From Bradyrhizobium iriomotense (GTDB lineage Bacteria; Pseudomonadota; Alphaproteobacteria; Rhizobiales; Xanthobacteraceae): a stretch of 64,000 nucleotides of DNA. Under the pieces are notes generated by a model that had not been told where the DNA came from, did no database searches, and saw only the letters and a program-made list of their open reading frames with translations. Where the stretch lies: positions 186,001-250,000 of the forward strand of contig NZ_BSOW01000002.1 in the NCBI RefSeq assembly GCF_030160715.1, written 5' to 3'. Positions 9,460 through 18,374 of the stretch are shown here, piece by piece (the first letter of the stretch is position 1; every line of letters starts with the position of its first letter). A program made the position numbers and the translations under genes.

Positions 9460-9828
9460 ATGACCCAGTTGCGCCCCCTCGACCCTGCCTTCCCGATCGA
9501 CCGCCAGATCGCGATCGACGCCGGCCCCGTGGTGCTGGTGAACGTGTTCACGCTCGACAAGGCCGACGAGCAGAGCTTCTTGAAGATGTGGCAGGACGAT
9601 GCCGCCTTCATGAAGCGGCAGCCCGGCTTCATCTCCACCCAGCTTCACCGCGCCATCGGGGACAGCCCTACCTACCTGAACTACGCGGTGTGGGAATCGA
9701 ATACCCACTTCCGCGCCGCGTTCACGCATCCGGAATTCCGGGCCAAGATCTCGGCGTATCCGACCTCAGCGGTCGCGAGTCCGCATCTGTTTCAGAAGGT
9801 CGCGGTGCCGGATATTTGCGTGGCGTAG
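9460..9828 (+). CDS. Antibiotic biosynthesis monooxygenase (ABM) domain protein
   Basis: This 122-residue protein has the ABM ferredoxin-like fold signature: a beta strand (GPVVLVNVFTL), the helix-rich DEQSFLKMWQDDAAFMKRQPGF, and STQLHRAIGDSPTYLNYAVWES. The family includes cofactor-free quinol monooxygenases and haem-degrading enzymes as well as proteins without known activity. It is divergent from a MarR gene with a shared operator-like region, which suggests induction by a small aromatic or oxidant. The substrate is unknown. Confidence 0.85.
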   Translation: MTQLRPLDPAFPIDRQIAIDAGPVVLVNVFTLDKADEQSFLKMWQDDAAFMKRQPGFISTQLHRAIGDSPTYLNYAVWESNTHFRAAFTHPEFRAKISAYPTSAVASPHLFQKVAVPDICVA

Positions 9829-9870
9829 CGCGCACGCGATTATGGATCGTCGGGAGGGTTTGCCAACGGC

Positions 9871-9926
9871 GTAACCCACCATGCCGCGGGCGCGAGACGT
9901 GGTGGGTTACGCTTCGCTAACCCACC
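9871..9926. repeat. Inverted repeat between convergent genes
   Basis: GTAACCCACC at 9871-9880 and GGTGGGTTAC at 9901-9910 are perfect inverted arms with a 20-base loop, and CTAACCCACC follows as a third related arm. The element sits between the convergent ABM and GGDEF/EAL genes. It looks like a dispersed short palindromic repeat and may serve as a transcription terminator for both genes. Confidence 0.65.
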
Positions 9927-9936
9927 CCACGAGTTC

Positions 9937-11631
9937 CTACCCCGCCGCCGGCACCACGCTGTCCGCCGGCGCACCCCACGGCCTTTCGGCTGACGCAAGC
10001 CCGATCAGGCGGCCCTGGATGTAGTCGCAGCCCCAGTCGCGCAGCATGTTTGCCGCTTCCTCGTCCTGCACCCATTCGGCGACCGTCTTGATGTCGAGAC
10101 GGCGGGCGAGGTCGATAAGGGTCTGCACGAAGGCGCGATCGTCGGCGGAACGGGTGATGTTCTGCACGAAGGCGCCGTCGATCTTGACGATGTCGACGCC
10201 GAGCTTGCGCAAATTGCGGAACGAGGTGTAGCCGGCGCCGAAATCGTCGATCGCGATGCGGCTGCCGAAATGCTTCAGACGGCCGACGAAGGCACGAACG
10301 TCGTCGATGTCCTGGATCGCGACCGTCTCAGTGATCTCGACGATCAACCGCTCGGCGACGCCGGGGTGGGCCTGCATCAGCGTTTCGATCGAGGCCCACC
10401 AGTCGGGATCCATGGTGGTGTCGGGCGAGATGTTGAGGCTGAGCCTGACCTCGGGCGAAGCGGCAAGCTCGGCGACCACGAGTTCGAGCACGCGATGATC
10501 GACGAGGCGGATCAGGCCGAGCCGCTCGGCGACCGGCACGATGTCGGGCGCGAGCAGCGTCCGCCCGTCGCCCTGCTCCATCCGCACCAGGCATTCGTAG
10601 AATGCGCCGGCGCGCGTCGCGGCCGAGACCACCGGCTCATAGGCGAGCACGATGCGGCGATCGTTCAGCGCGGTGACGATCTCGTCGGTGACGCGGATGT
10701 TGACGCGGCGCTGCGCGTCGCGCTCGGCATTCGGCCGCCAAGTGCCGAACGAGCCGGCGCGGCGGCGCTTGGCGGCGTCCAGCGTCTCATGCGCGCGGTT
10801 GATCGCTTCATCGGTGTTGCGGGTATAGCGGGGCACGCTGACCGCGCCGATCGAGGCGGTAACCGAGACAGGGCCCGACTTGGTCGGCACCACCTCGTCG
10901 CGGATGCCGGCGAGGAAGCGTTCGGCGGCGACGTTCATGTCGTCAATGGTGCAGTTCTTCAGGATCAGACCGAACTTGTTGCCGGAGAAGCGGCCGAGCA
11001 CGTCGCCGCCGCGAAGGCGCGCGCGGATGCGTCGTGCCACGTCGAGGATCACGGCATCCGCAACATCGAAGCCGAAGGCGTCGTTGACGCGGGCCAGATG
11101 ATCGATGCCGACCAGCATGAAGGCCGCGGCCGAGCGGAAACGCGTCGACTCTTCGATCGCTTCCGCGAGCGCCGCGATCAGATGGGTGCGGTTGAGCTCG
11201 CCGGTGAGGGGATCGAGCCGGGCGAGCTTTGCCAACTCTTCGTCCCGGGCGTGGCGCTCATTGTTGATGCGGACGGCGCCGATCGCACGGACCGGCCGGC
11301 CGTCGGGACCTGCGAACCAGCGGCCGGTCTCCTCGATCCAGACCACGGGATCGGAGGCGCTCAGGCGCACGCCATATTCGGCCCGGTAGGGCGTGCCGTC
11401 GGCGCCGTGCACGGCCGGCGACTGGGCCAGGGCGGCCGTGCGCAGCGATTGCGACGGCTCGATCAGCCGGGCGAATTCCGCACCGGTCGCCAGCCGCTCG
11501 GCGCGGATGCCGGGGAAGACGGAGCCGACCTGCTCGCCCCAGGCGATCGCATCGCTCGCGATATCCCAGATGAAGACCGCCTCGCCGAGCGAGGCCAGGA
11601 TGTCGGAGGCTTGCGGCACAACAGCGGTCAA
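9937..11631 (-). CDS. GGDEF/EAL protein with degenerate GGDEF motif
   Basis: This 564-residue protein has an N-terminal PAS-like segment (roughly residues 10-125), a GGDEF domain and an EAL domain. The cyclase signature is replaced by SGNKF at 216-220, so diguanylate cyclase activity is unlikely. In the EAL domain the signature reads ECL (346-348), but the glutamate is kept and the NIS, EITET, DDFGAGY and KIDGAFV motifs are present, so phosphodiesterase activity is still possible. The last EGVE-type motif is AEWVQ. It may act as a phosphodiesterase with the GGDEF domain as a sensory module. There is no transmembrane segment. Confidence 0.88.
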   Translation of the reverse strand: MTAVVPQASDILASLGEAVFIWDIASDAIAWGEQVGSVFPGIRAERLATGAEFARLIEPSQSLRTAALAQSPAVHGADGTPYRAEYGVRLSASDPVVWIEETGRWFAGPDGRPVRAIGAVRINNERHARDEELAKLARLDPLTGELNRTHLIAALAEAIEESTRFRSAAAFMLVGIDHLARVNDAFGFDVADAVILDVARRIRARLRGGDVLGRFSGNKFGLILKNCTIDDMNVAAERFLAGIRDEVVPTKSGPVSVTASIGAVSVPRYTRNTDEAINRAHETLDAAKRRRAGSFGTWRPNAERDAQRRVNIRVTDEIVTALNDRRIVLAYEPVVSAATRAGAFYECLVRMEQGDGRTLLAPDIVPVAERLGLIRLVDHRVLELVVAELAASPEVRLSLNISPDTTMDPDWWASIETLMQAHPGVAERLIVEITETVAIQDIDDVRAFVGRLKHFGSRIAIDDFGAGYTSFRNLRKLGVDIVKIDGAFVQNITRSADDRAFVQTLIDLARRLDIKTVAEWVQDEEAANMLRDWGCDYIQGRLIGLASAERPWGAPADSVVPAAG

Positions 11632-11851
11632 AGGCGCCTCGTTTCGGGACAGCGGAGACGGTCTCGCAACCTGAGGATAGAGCGAGATTCGGCTTTGACC
11701 CTAGGCAAAGTTCATAAACAATTTGGAAACCACGTTTCAACACGGCCTGGAACCAGATCGGGCCGGCCGGCATAGGCCTTGCGAGTAACTCCCACGCACG
11801 GCTGCCCGCGTCCCGAAACGCGACAGTTCTGCCGAATCAACGGTGTTTGCG

Positions 11852-12115
11852 ATGGTGAGTGCGGATCGAGCAGGAGAGGCAGACGGCGGTGGCGGGACCG
11901 CCCTGGTCCCGCTGACCCCGACGCTCGCATGGGCTCACAAGGTGGCGGCGCTGCCGCGCCCGGACCCGAGCTTCGTCACCCAGCTCATCGCCAATGCCGA
12001 GCACCTGCCGCAGACGAGCCGGCTGCGCCGGGCGAGCCCGGCCGATGCGAACATGGCCTATGGCAACAAGCGCCCGCTGGGAAGCGTGAGCGCCAGGACG
12101 CGCCAAGTGGCGTGA
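11852..12115 (+). CDS. Small hypothetical protein
   Basis: This frame encodes 87 residues from ATG 11852 (a GTG at 11843 is the alternative). I do not recognise a domain. It contains FVTQLIANAEHLPQTSRLRR and ends ADANMAYGNKRPLGSVSART, a composition that recalls short conserved rhizobial proteins of unknown function. There is no signal peptide or membrane segment. Codon composition matches neighbouring genes, and the frame is open on the expected strand with no competing gene, so it is probably real. It lies alone between the second GGDEF/EAL gene and a convergent membrane-protein gene. Confidence 0.6.
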   Translation: MVSADRAGEADGGGGTALVPLTPTLAWAHKVAALPRPDPSFVTQLIANAEHLPQTSRLRRASPADANMAYGNKRPLGSVSARTRQVA

Positions 12116-12128
12116 GCTTCTTACCTCG

Positions 12129-12142
12129 CCCCGCTTGCGGGG
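12129..12142. repeat. Short palindrome (CCCCGC/GCGGGG family)
   Basis: CCCCGC-TT-GCGGGG is a perfect short hairpin in the 58-bp gap between two convergent genes, with CCTCG before and GAGAGG after it. It has no T run. Similar CCTC-bracketed hairpins occur at 33586-33611 and, less perfectly, near 18799-18822. It may act as a shared terminator or be a short dispersed repeat. Confidence 0.5.
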
Positions 12143-12173
12143 AGAGGGAGCGCACCATCCAAGCGGATACAGA

Positions 12174-12815
12174 TTAGCGTTGCGGCGTATCCGACGACCC
12201 CGGCGTGCCGTTGCTCGGCTGCAAATGCGGCGAAGGGATTTCCGGCGAGGGCGCGGCTTGCGGTGCCTTCGGCGCGGGGGGATCCATCAGCACGGATTCG
12301 GCGACCGACTGCGCGGAGGGCGCGGGAGGCGCGACCGGTGCGGGCTGTGGTGCGGGGGCCATGCGCGGCTCGACGACAGGCTCGTTCGCCTCTTCCTCGA
12401 CCTGACGGCGCGCCTTGCGCGGTGCCGGTGCGGCCTCGGTGACATAGGCGCGGCGACGCGTGCGCTGGGCGACGCCGCCGATGAAATCGGCCATCGCGAG
12501 CAGCACCAGCAGGAAAAAGATGGAGTTGCCGAATTTGGGCCACATCACGAATTCGGCCACGGCCGCGCCGAACACGATCAGCGACAGCAGATGATCCATC
12601 AGGAACTTTGCGCCGGGCCGCGCGCCCTTCACGACCTCGAGCAGCAGCAGCACGATTCCGAGCGCGAGCAGGAGATCGCCCAGCGTGACCGGCCACGGCT
12701 CGCCCGTGATCATCGGCACCTTGAACAGCACATCCGTGAAGGACACGGTGGGCATCAGAAAGACGATGATGTTGTAGACCGCGAGCGGAATGAGAAGCAG
12801 CGGGAAACCGACCAT
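12174..12815 (-). CDS. Membrane protein with proline/alanine-rich tail, unknown function
   Basis: From ATG 12815 the frame gives 213 residues. The N-terminal half has about four hydrophobic segments, beginning MVGFPLLLIPLAVYNIIVFL and including LGDLLLALGIVLLLLEVV and a helix around NSIFFLLVLLAMADFI. The C-terminal third is rich in proline and alanine (APAPQPAPVAPPAPSAQ) and probably disordered on one side of the inner membrane. An upstream in-frame start at 12890 adds a segment with no membrane character, so I prefer the later ATG. No family is recognised. It is followed at a distance by rpmF on the same strand. Confidence 0.7.
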   Translation of the reverse strand: MVGFPLLLIPLAVYNIIVFLMPTVSFTDVLFKVPMITGEPWPVTLGDLLLALGIVLLLLEVVKGARPGAKFLMDHLLSLIVFGAAVAEFVMWPKFGNSIFFLLVLLAMADFIGGVAQRTRRRAYVTEAAPAPRKARRQVEEEANEPVVEPRMAPAPQPAPVAPPAPSAQSVAESVLMDPPAPKAPQAAPSPEIPSPHLQPSNGTPGSSDTPQR

Positions 12816-12955
12816 CGCGTGTGCGCCTTCCTGATCGAGACGTCCGGGCAGGACAATGCGGCGGCGAAGCGTTTGCTCCGCCGCCGTCACCGTCTTAACT
12901 CACTGATTGGCCGAATCCAGGCTGGCGAAACGCCCCGCCTGTCGATACGCCGGCC

Positions 12956-13138
12956 TCAGGACTCTTTCTTCTTCAGGACCTGCCGGCCCTTGTACATGCC
13001 GGTCTTGAGGTCGAGATGGTGCGGGCGGCGGAGCTCACCGGAGTCCTTGTCCTCGACATAGGTCGGCTTCTTGAGCGCGTCAGCAGAGCGGCGCATGCCA
13101 CGGCGCGACGGCGAGGTTTTTCTTCTCGGAACGGCCAT
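12956..13138 (-). CDS. rpmF: 50S ribosomal protein L32
   Basis: L32 is a small structural protein of the large ribosomal subunit. The 60-residue product begins [20 protein letters not shown], the nearly invariant L32 opening, and continues with [15 protein letters not shown]. The alphaproteobacterial form lacks the zinc-binding cysteines of other L32 proteins, as here. The ATG at 13138 is chosen because it gives the canonical MAVPRRK start; the start two codons upstream does not. The gene lies downstream of mtgA on the same strand. Confidence 0.97.
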   Translation of the reverse strand: MAVPRRKTSPSRRGMRRSADALKKPTYVEDKDSGELRRPHHLDLKTGMYKGRQVLKKKES

Positions 13139-13301
13139 TATCAATATCCTCTAGGGATTGGTGTTCGGGGCATCGTCCGGCCTTCCGGACGGCTCAGCAC
13201 CCGCAATCGGGGCGAGCTGAATGCCGATCAAGGCCGGGCTTATAGAGGAAGGCTGTCCGTAAAGCTAGGGTTTTGGGCCGGAAAAAGTGCCCGAAATCGG
13301 C

Positions 13302-14075
13302 TCAAAATCCGCGATTTTCCCGCCAACAGGTCTGGACGGCCTGCCCCCGCGCCATATAGGTCACCGCCAGCCGCCGCACCCCCGGTCCTGGGGTACGGGC
13401 GCTGCGCTTGACCGGATTTGGCAGGATCGAGGCCAAAAGTCCCGCCTCCCGGGGCGAGAGGCTGGCCGCGGACTTGCCGAAGGCATAGGCGCTGCCCGCT
13501 TCGACGCCGAACTGGCCCTGCGGCCCGAGCTCGGCAATGTTGAGGTAAATCTCCAGAATCCGCGGCTTGGGCAGAACCAGGTCGATCCACAGCGCCAGCG
13601 GAAACTCCAGCACTTTCCGGATGGGATCCCGCCCCTGCCAGAGGAACAGGTTCTTCGCCACCTGCTGGGTGATGGTGGAGGCGCCGCGGAACGGCGTCCC
13701 GTCCTCCTGCGCATCGTCGATCGCCTCGCGCAGCGCGCCCCAGTCGATGCCGTGATGCTTGCAGAAATGGGCGTCTTCGGCGCCGACCACCGCACGCGGC
13801 AAATAGGGCGACATCGCCGCCAGATCGATCCACTGCCGCTGCATCGGCCCGCCACGCAAGCTGCGCCAGGCCATCAGCGTCGAAACCGGGTGGCCGGTGC
13901 GGTAGAATGGTGCGATTGCGTAGGGCAGGAGCGCCGCGACCGTAAGCACCAGAGCCAGGATTTTGACGATGCGAAAAATCGACCTTGTCCTGCGCCAAAA
14001 TGGAAGTGATGAACGGGGTGGGCGATTAAGCCTGTGATAATTCGGGCCTTTTCCAGCAGTTTTAAGGCGTTCCAA
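13302..14075 (-). CDS. mtgA: Monofunctional peptidoglycan transglycosylase
   Basis: MtgA polymerises lipid II into glycan strands at the outer face of the inner membrane. The 257-residue protein has one N-terminal transmembrane helix ([20 protein letters not shown]) followed by a GT51 domain. Catalytic landmarks are [15 protein letters not shown] with the general-base glutamate, the [14 protein letters not shown] motif, and [10 protein letters not shown]. There is no transpeptidase domain, which separates it from the bifunctional enzyme at 49931-52126. It is divergent from ispA, with 65 bases between the two starts, and rpmF lies downstream on the same strand. Confidence 0.95.
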   Translation of the reverse strand: MERLKTAGKGPNYHRLNRPPRSSLPFWRRTRSIFRIVKILALVLTVAALLPYAIAPFYRTGHPVSTLMAWRSLRGGPMQRQWIDLAAMSPYLPRAVVGAEDAHFCKHHGIDWGALREAIDDAQEDGTPFRGASTITQQVAKNLFLWQGRDPIRKVLEFPLALWIDLVLPKPRILEIYLNIAELGPQGQFGVEAGSAYAFGKSAASLSPREAGLLASILPNPVKRSARTPGPGVRRLAVTYMARGQAVQTCWRENRGF

Positions 14076-14140
14076 GTGATTGACGGAAGCGCCTGCATAA
14101 AGGATTGTCCGGCCGAATTTTAGTTCTGGAGCCCTTCTTG

Positions 14141-15064
14141 ATGACCGGCACGACCCCGCCCGATTTCGCCAAACGCCTGGACAAGACCGCTGACGATACC
14201 GAGGCGCTGCTCGCCAGGCTGTTGTCGGACGACATCCTGCCTGATGAGATTGCCCGCCCCAAGCGGCTGATGGACGCGATGCGCTATTCGAGCCTCGGCG
14301 GGGGCAAACGCCTGCGGCCGTTCCTGGTGGTCGAGAGCGCCGCGGTGTTCGGCGTGCCGCGTGAAGCCGCCCTGCTGGTCGGCGCCGCGCTCGAATGCAT
14401 CCACTGCTATTCGCTGATCCATGACGATCTGCCGTCGATGGACAATTCCGACCTGCGCCGCGGCCGCCCGACGCTGCACAAGAAGACCGACGACGCCACC
14501 GCGATCCTCGCCGGCGACGGGCTTTTGACGCTCGCCTTCGATATCGTCACCCGCGACGAGATCCATCGCGACGCCAATGTCCGGCTCCTGCTGACGCGCG
14601 CGCTGGCGCGCTGCGCCGGCATCGGCGGCATGGTCGGCGGGCAGATGCTCGATCTCGCCGGTGAAGGACGCTTCGGCGATCGCGAGCCGGTCGACGTCGC
14701 ACGGCTCCAGCAGATGAAGACCGGCGCGCTGCTGCGCTATGGCTGCATCGCCGGCGCGATCCTGGGCCAAGCCTCCGCGAAGGAGTATCAGGCGCTCGAC
14801 GATTACGGCCGCGCGCTCGGCGAAGCCTTCCAGATCGCCGACGACCTGCTCGACGTCGAGGGCGATGCTGCCGCGCTCGGCAAGCCCTCCGGCCAGGACG
14901 CAGCGCTCGGCAAGACCACCTTCGTCACCCAGCTCGGCATCGAGGGCGCCAAGCAGCGCGTGCGCGACCTGCTCGCGCGCGCGGACGCTGCCGTCTCGAT
15001 CTTCGGCGACCGCGCCGCCGTGCTGCAGGCTGCCGCGCGGTTCGTGGCGGAGCGGAAGAGCTGA
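14141..15064 (+). CDS. ispA: Polyprenyl synthetase, probable farnesyl diphosphate synthase
   Basis: The enzyme adds isopentenyl diphosphate to allylic primers, giving farnesyl diphosphate for undecaprenyl, quinone and hopanoid pathways. The 307-residue product has the first aspartate-rich motif in HDDLPSMD, the GGKRLRP substrate motif, and the second motif DDLLD. The size and the two-residue insertion in the first motif fit IspA-type farnesyl or geranyl synthases. The ATG at 14141 is preferred to an upstream TTG at 14105. A DUF1345 gene starts seven bases after the stop and is likely co-transcribed. Confidence 0.93.
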   Translation: MTGTTPPDFAKRLDKTADDTEALLARLLSDDILPDEIARPKRLMDAMRYSSLGGGKRLRPFLVVESAAVFGVPREAALLVGAALECIHCYSLIHDDLPSMDNSDLRRGRPTLHKKTDDATAILAGDGLLTLAFDIVTRDEIHRDANVRLLLTRALARCAGIGGMVGGQMLDLAGEGRFGDREPVDVARLQQMKTGALLRYGCIAGAILGQASAKEYQALDDYGRALGEAFQIADDLLDVEGDAAALGKPSGQDAALGKTTFVTQLGIEGAKQRVRDLLARADAAVSIFGDRAAVLQAAARFVAERKS

Positions 15065-15071
15065 TCGCGCC

Positions 15072-15764
15072 ATGACGGGCATCGACAAAAACGATCCCGT
15101 CCTTGTCCGCTTCCGCAAAATGTCGCGGCCGATGCGCCTTGTCTATGCGCGGCCGCGGACGTTCATTGCGCTCGCCGCCGGCATCCTGGTCTGCCTGGCG
15201 CTGCCGGGCTCGCACCGGCTGGTGACGCGGCTTCTGATCGGCTGGGATGCGCTGATCGCGGTCTACCTCGTGCTGGTCTACGGCATGATGCTGAACAACG
15301 ATCCCCTGCACATTCGCCGCGCCGCAGTGATGCAGGACGATGGCCGCTTCGTCATCCTGCTGGTGACCGCAGTGGGCGCGTTCGCGAGCATCGCGGCCAT
15401 CGTCTCCGAGCTCGGCACGCCGCATCACGGCGTCATCGAGCTGTCGCTCGCGATCACCACCATCGTGCTGTCCTGGGCCGCGGTGCATACCACCTTCGCC
15501 CTGCATTACGCCCATGACTATTATCGCCACACCAAGCCGGGCGGCCTGCAATTTCCAAGCGGCGACGAGCACGACCACGCCGACTACTGGGACTTCGTCT
15601 ATTTTTCCTTCGTGATCGGCATGACCGCGCAGGTCTCCGACGTCGGCATCACCGACAAGACCATCCGCCGCACCGCGACCGCGCACGGCATCGTCTCGTT
15701 CATCTACAACACGGCGCTGCTGGCGCTGACGGTGAACATCGCGGCAAGCGCGATCGCGACTTAG
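15072..15764 (+). CDS. DUF1345 membrane protein
   Basis: From ATG 15072 this encodes 230 residues with about five hydrophobic helices (for example FIALAAGILVCLAL, LLIGWDALIAVYLVLVYGMM, FVILLVTAVGAFASIAAIV). The segment FALHYAHDYYR and the downstream DYWDFVYFSFVIGMTAQVSD are characteristic of DUF1345 proteins. The function of that family is not established. The open frame extends far upstream, but that part overlaps ispA and is not coding. It follows ispA by seven bases. Confidence 0.88.
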   Translation: MTGIDKNDPVLVRFRKMSRPMRLVYARPRTFIALAAGILVCLALPGSHRLVTRLLIGWDALIAVYLVLVYGMMLNNDPLHIRRAAVMQDDGRFVILLVTAVGAFASIAAIVSELGTPHHGVIELSLAITTIVLSWAAVHTTFALHYAHDYYRHTKPGGLQFPSGDEHDHADYWDFVYFSFVIGMTAQVSDVGITDKTIRRTATAHGIVSFIYNTALLALTVNIAASAIAT

Positions 15765-15815
15765 GCTGCATCCTCGAAGTCGTCATGGCGAAAGCCAGGA
15801 CGACTTCGGGGAATT

Positions 15816-17600
15816 CTAGTCGCAGACCTCCGGGTTGGGGTCGGCCCCGTAGCCGCCACCACCGCGGAAGCCGAGATGACAGCCACGCTTGACCGGGCGG
15901 CAGAGGAGGTCGTTGCAATAGATCTGACCGCCACCTCCCGAAGCGCGGCCTCCGGCCGCCGCAGCTGCGGCGCCGGCCTGCGGACGCTGTCTAGCTGGGC
16001 GATCCTGCTGCTGGCCGTCATCGCGCTTGGCGGTGCTCGCGGGCTTCGCGGCGCGCTTCTTTTCGCATTCATTGTCGTCGTTCAGCACATAGCCGTCGCC
16101 GCAGACGATCTTGGTGCACTTGTCGCCGTCGGCCTTGAAGCCGCGATCGCAGACCAGCGGGCAGACCCGCGACGGCTTGGCCTTGACCGCGTCGAGCGCA
16201 TCGGTACTTGCAACCTTCGTATCAAGCTTGGTGCCGGCATAGCGGTTGAACTGCGACAGCGAGCGCTGCGAGGCCGTAGTCCAGTTGCCGTCCGCTTGTC
16301 CTGAGAAGCAGCCGACACGGCCAAGCTCGCTCTGCACCGATCGCGTCAGATCGGCCGGCGTCGTCGTGGGCGTCAGCGCGGCGACATTGGTGGCTGGCGC
16401 CTTGGCGGGCTGCGCAGCGGAGCTGTTCGGCGTCGCTGCGGCCAGATTCACGCGCTGCTGCTCGGCGGCGGCCGCCTGCTGCTGCGCCTGCTCCTTGGCC
16501 TTCTGGGCGGCGAGCTGCGCCTGTTCGGCGGCCTTCGCATCGGCCTCGGCCCTGGCCTGCGCATCCTTCTGCGCCCCGGCTGCGGCAAGACGATCGCGCT
16601 CGGCTTCCGCCTGCTTCGCCTTTGCGGTCGCCACCGCATGCGCTTCTTCGGCCGCGATCTTGTCGATCTGAATCTTGGCGAGATTCGAATAGAAGCCGTC
16701 CGGGTGCTGGGCGAGGAACGCGTCCCACGCTGCCTTGTTGCCGACCTGGAGCGCGAGCTCGTAGTCACGCCGTATCTCGGCCTGCGGATTGACGACAGGC
16801 TGGGCCGGCGCCACCGCGACGGCCTTTGCCGGCACCAGCGGCACGTCGTCGCCGCCGAGCGAGCCGTAGACGAACGGCTCCTGCTTGTTGTTGGTGGTCT
16901 TCAAGACGTCGTCGCGCACGAAGCCGAAGGCGCGGCGGACGTCGAGGCCGGGCGTCGTCAGATGCTTCGACAGCGCGATCGTGAACGGGCTGTTGCTGCC
17001 GTCGCCGTCCTGGGCGGTGGAGCCGGCCTTGGCCGAATAGGCGATCAGCGTATTCGGGCTGGTCGGCTCGACCTGGGCAAGGCCGCGCCCGATGCCGCGC
17101 GAGGCGATCGTGCGCTTCATGGTCTTGCCAAAGGGATTGTCGCGGCAGGCGTCGAGAATGACTAGGCGAAGCTGCTTGGCCGGCTCGATCGCGACCAGGA
17201 CGCGGTCGAGCGACAGCGCTTCGTCATAGACGTCGGTGTCGCGCTCGAGCTTGGCGTCGACGGGGATCAGATAGTTCGCGCCGTCGACCTCGATGCCGTG
17301 GCCGGCGTAATAGACAACGGCGATATCGGCATCGCGCGCAGAATCGGCGAATTCGCGCAAGCTACGGCGCGTCTCCAGCGCCGGCAGGTCGTGGCGGGCA
17401 TCGACCACATCGAAGCCGGCCTCCTTCAGCGTCTTCGCGATGACAGCCCCGTCATTGTCGGGGTTCGCAAGCTGCGGCGCATTCTGATAGGCGGAATTGG
17501 AGAGCACCAGCGCAACGCGCTTGGCGGCAAAGGCTGGCCCGGCGCCGATTAGCAGCGCGAGCGCGAGGAGAAGTGGGCAGAATCTGAACAGGCTGCGCAT
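15816..17600 (-). CDS. Secreted caspase-like (C14) protein with cysteine-rich tail
   Basis: This 594-residue protein begins with a signal peptide (LLLALALLIGAGPAFA, cleavage near residue 25). A caspase-fold p20 domain follows, with the catalytic dyad visible as YYAGHG (His101) and LDACRDNPF (Cys152). After the peptidase domain comes an Ala/Gln/Glu-rich stretch likely to form a coiled coil (about residues 320-400), then a segment resembling a peptidoglycan-binding helical domain (QSELGRVGCFSGQADGNW), and a cysteine-rich tail. The overall plan is that of bacterial metacaspase-like proteins. Substrate and role are unknown, and export to the periplasm is inferred. It is convergent with the DUF1345 gene. 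Confidence 0.88.
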   Translation of the reverse strand: MRSLFRFCPLLLALALLIGAGPAFAAKRVALVLSNSAYQNAPQLANPDNDGAVIAKTLKEAGFDVVDARHDLPALETRRSLREFADSARDADIAVVYYAGHGIEVDGANYLIPVDAKLERDTDVYDEALSLDRVLVAIEPAKQLRLVILDACRDNPFGKTMKRTIASRGIGRGLAQVEPTSPNTLIAYSAKAGSTAQDGDGSNSPFTIALSKHLTTPGLDVRRAFGFVRDDVLKTTNNKQEPFVYGSLGGDDVPLVPAKAVAVAPAQPVVNPQAEIRRDYELALQVGNKAAWDAFLAQHPDGFYSNLAKIQIDKIAAEEAHAVATAKAKQAEAERDRLAAAGAQKDAQARAEADAKAAEQAQLAAQKAKEQAQQQAAAAEQQRVNLAAATPNSSAAQPAKAPATNVAALTPTTTPADLTRSVQSELGRVGCFSGQADGNWTTASQRSLSQFNRYAGTKLDTKVASTDALDAVKAKPSRVCPLVCDRGFKADGDKCTKIVCGDGYVLNDDNECEKKRAAKPASTAKRDDGQQQDRPARQRPQAGAAAAAAGGRASGGGGQIYCNDLLCRPVKRGCHLGFRGGGGYGADPNPEVCD

Positions 17601-17799
17601 GACGGAACTTCCAGCTCAAGGGAGAATTCGACACCCTTTTGGACCTACCTAGCAACATCCACGTCGCCCGCTTGTGACCGAGATCACAGCTTGTGACGGA
17701 GGTCACGAAGGGCAATGCGACAGCTCGCGGGCAAATCCCTTTTTGTTAGTCTCACCAGAAGGGTAGCGGTTCGCCGGACGGGGCGCGTTTCCGGCCCGC

Positions 17800-18225
17800 T
17801 CAGCCGGCTCCGACATGCCCGCGGTGCTGCGGCAGATTGTCCGTGATCTCGTACCAGGGCGCCTTGGAGCCGACGAACATATGCGCGGTGGGGCGGATCG
17901 AGGGATCGTCGAACAGGGTTCCCAGGGTGACGTGGACCCATTGGCCCTCGCGCACCACCGAATAGAGCAGCGAGCCGCATCGCCCACAATGCGCGTCATG
18001 GGTGGCGGCCTCGTCGCCATAGATCAGCCGCGCATCCTCGCCCGCGACCACGCGGAATTTGTGCCGCTCGATCCCGGCGAACGGCTTGAAGGCGGAGCCG
18101 GTGGCGCGCCGGCAGTCCGAGCAATGGCAATTCAGCGCATAGACGAATTCATCCGCGACGTCGTACTGCACGGCGCCGCAGTAACATTTTCCGGTGAGGC
18201 GGCGACGGCTTGTCGTGCTGGTCAC
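17800..18225 (-). CDS. GFA/CENP-V domain protein
   Basis: This zinc-binding protein of the GFA family (named for glutathione-dependent formaldehyde-activating enzyme) shows the expected cysteine pattern: GKCYCGAV, CHCSDCRR and CGRCGS. Most members have no proven activity, and formaldehyde-glutathione chemistry should not be assumed. I choose the GTG at 18225 because GGAG lies about seven bases upstream; the longer frame begins at a TTG at 18258 without a ribosome site. It gives 141 residues. It is divergent from the NTF2-like gene. Confidence 0.85.
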   Translation of the reverse strand: MTSTTSRRRLTGKCYCGAVQYDVADEFVYALNCHCSDCRRATGSAFKPFAGIERHKFRVVAGEDARLIYGDEAATHDAHCGRCGSLLYSVVREGQWVHVTLGTLFDDPSIRPTAHMFVGSKAPWYEITDNLPQHRGHVGAG

Positions 18226-18374
18226 GATCTTTCTCCAACGCGGAATGCGGCGAGACAATCTAGCGGGTCGGCCAGCCGCTGCCGATCAGCTTTTCGCGAC
18301 CAAGGCGCTGGCGGTTTGGCCAGCCGCGCTCTACCTTGCCTCGTCGCGCCAACCTGCCGGAGAAGGAGAGAAGC

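Noticed and set aside
14739..15071. In-frame upstream extension of the DUF1345 gene
   Set aside because: It overlaps ispA, and the residues lack any domain; the ATG at 15072 is a better start.
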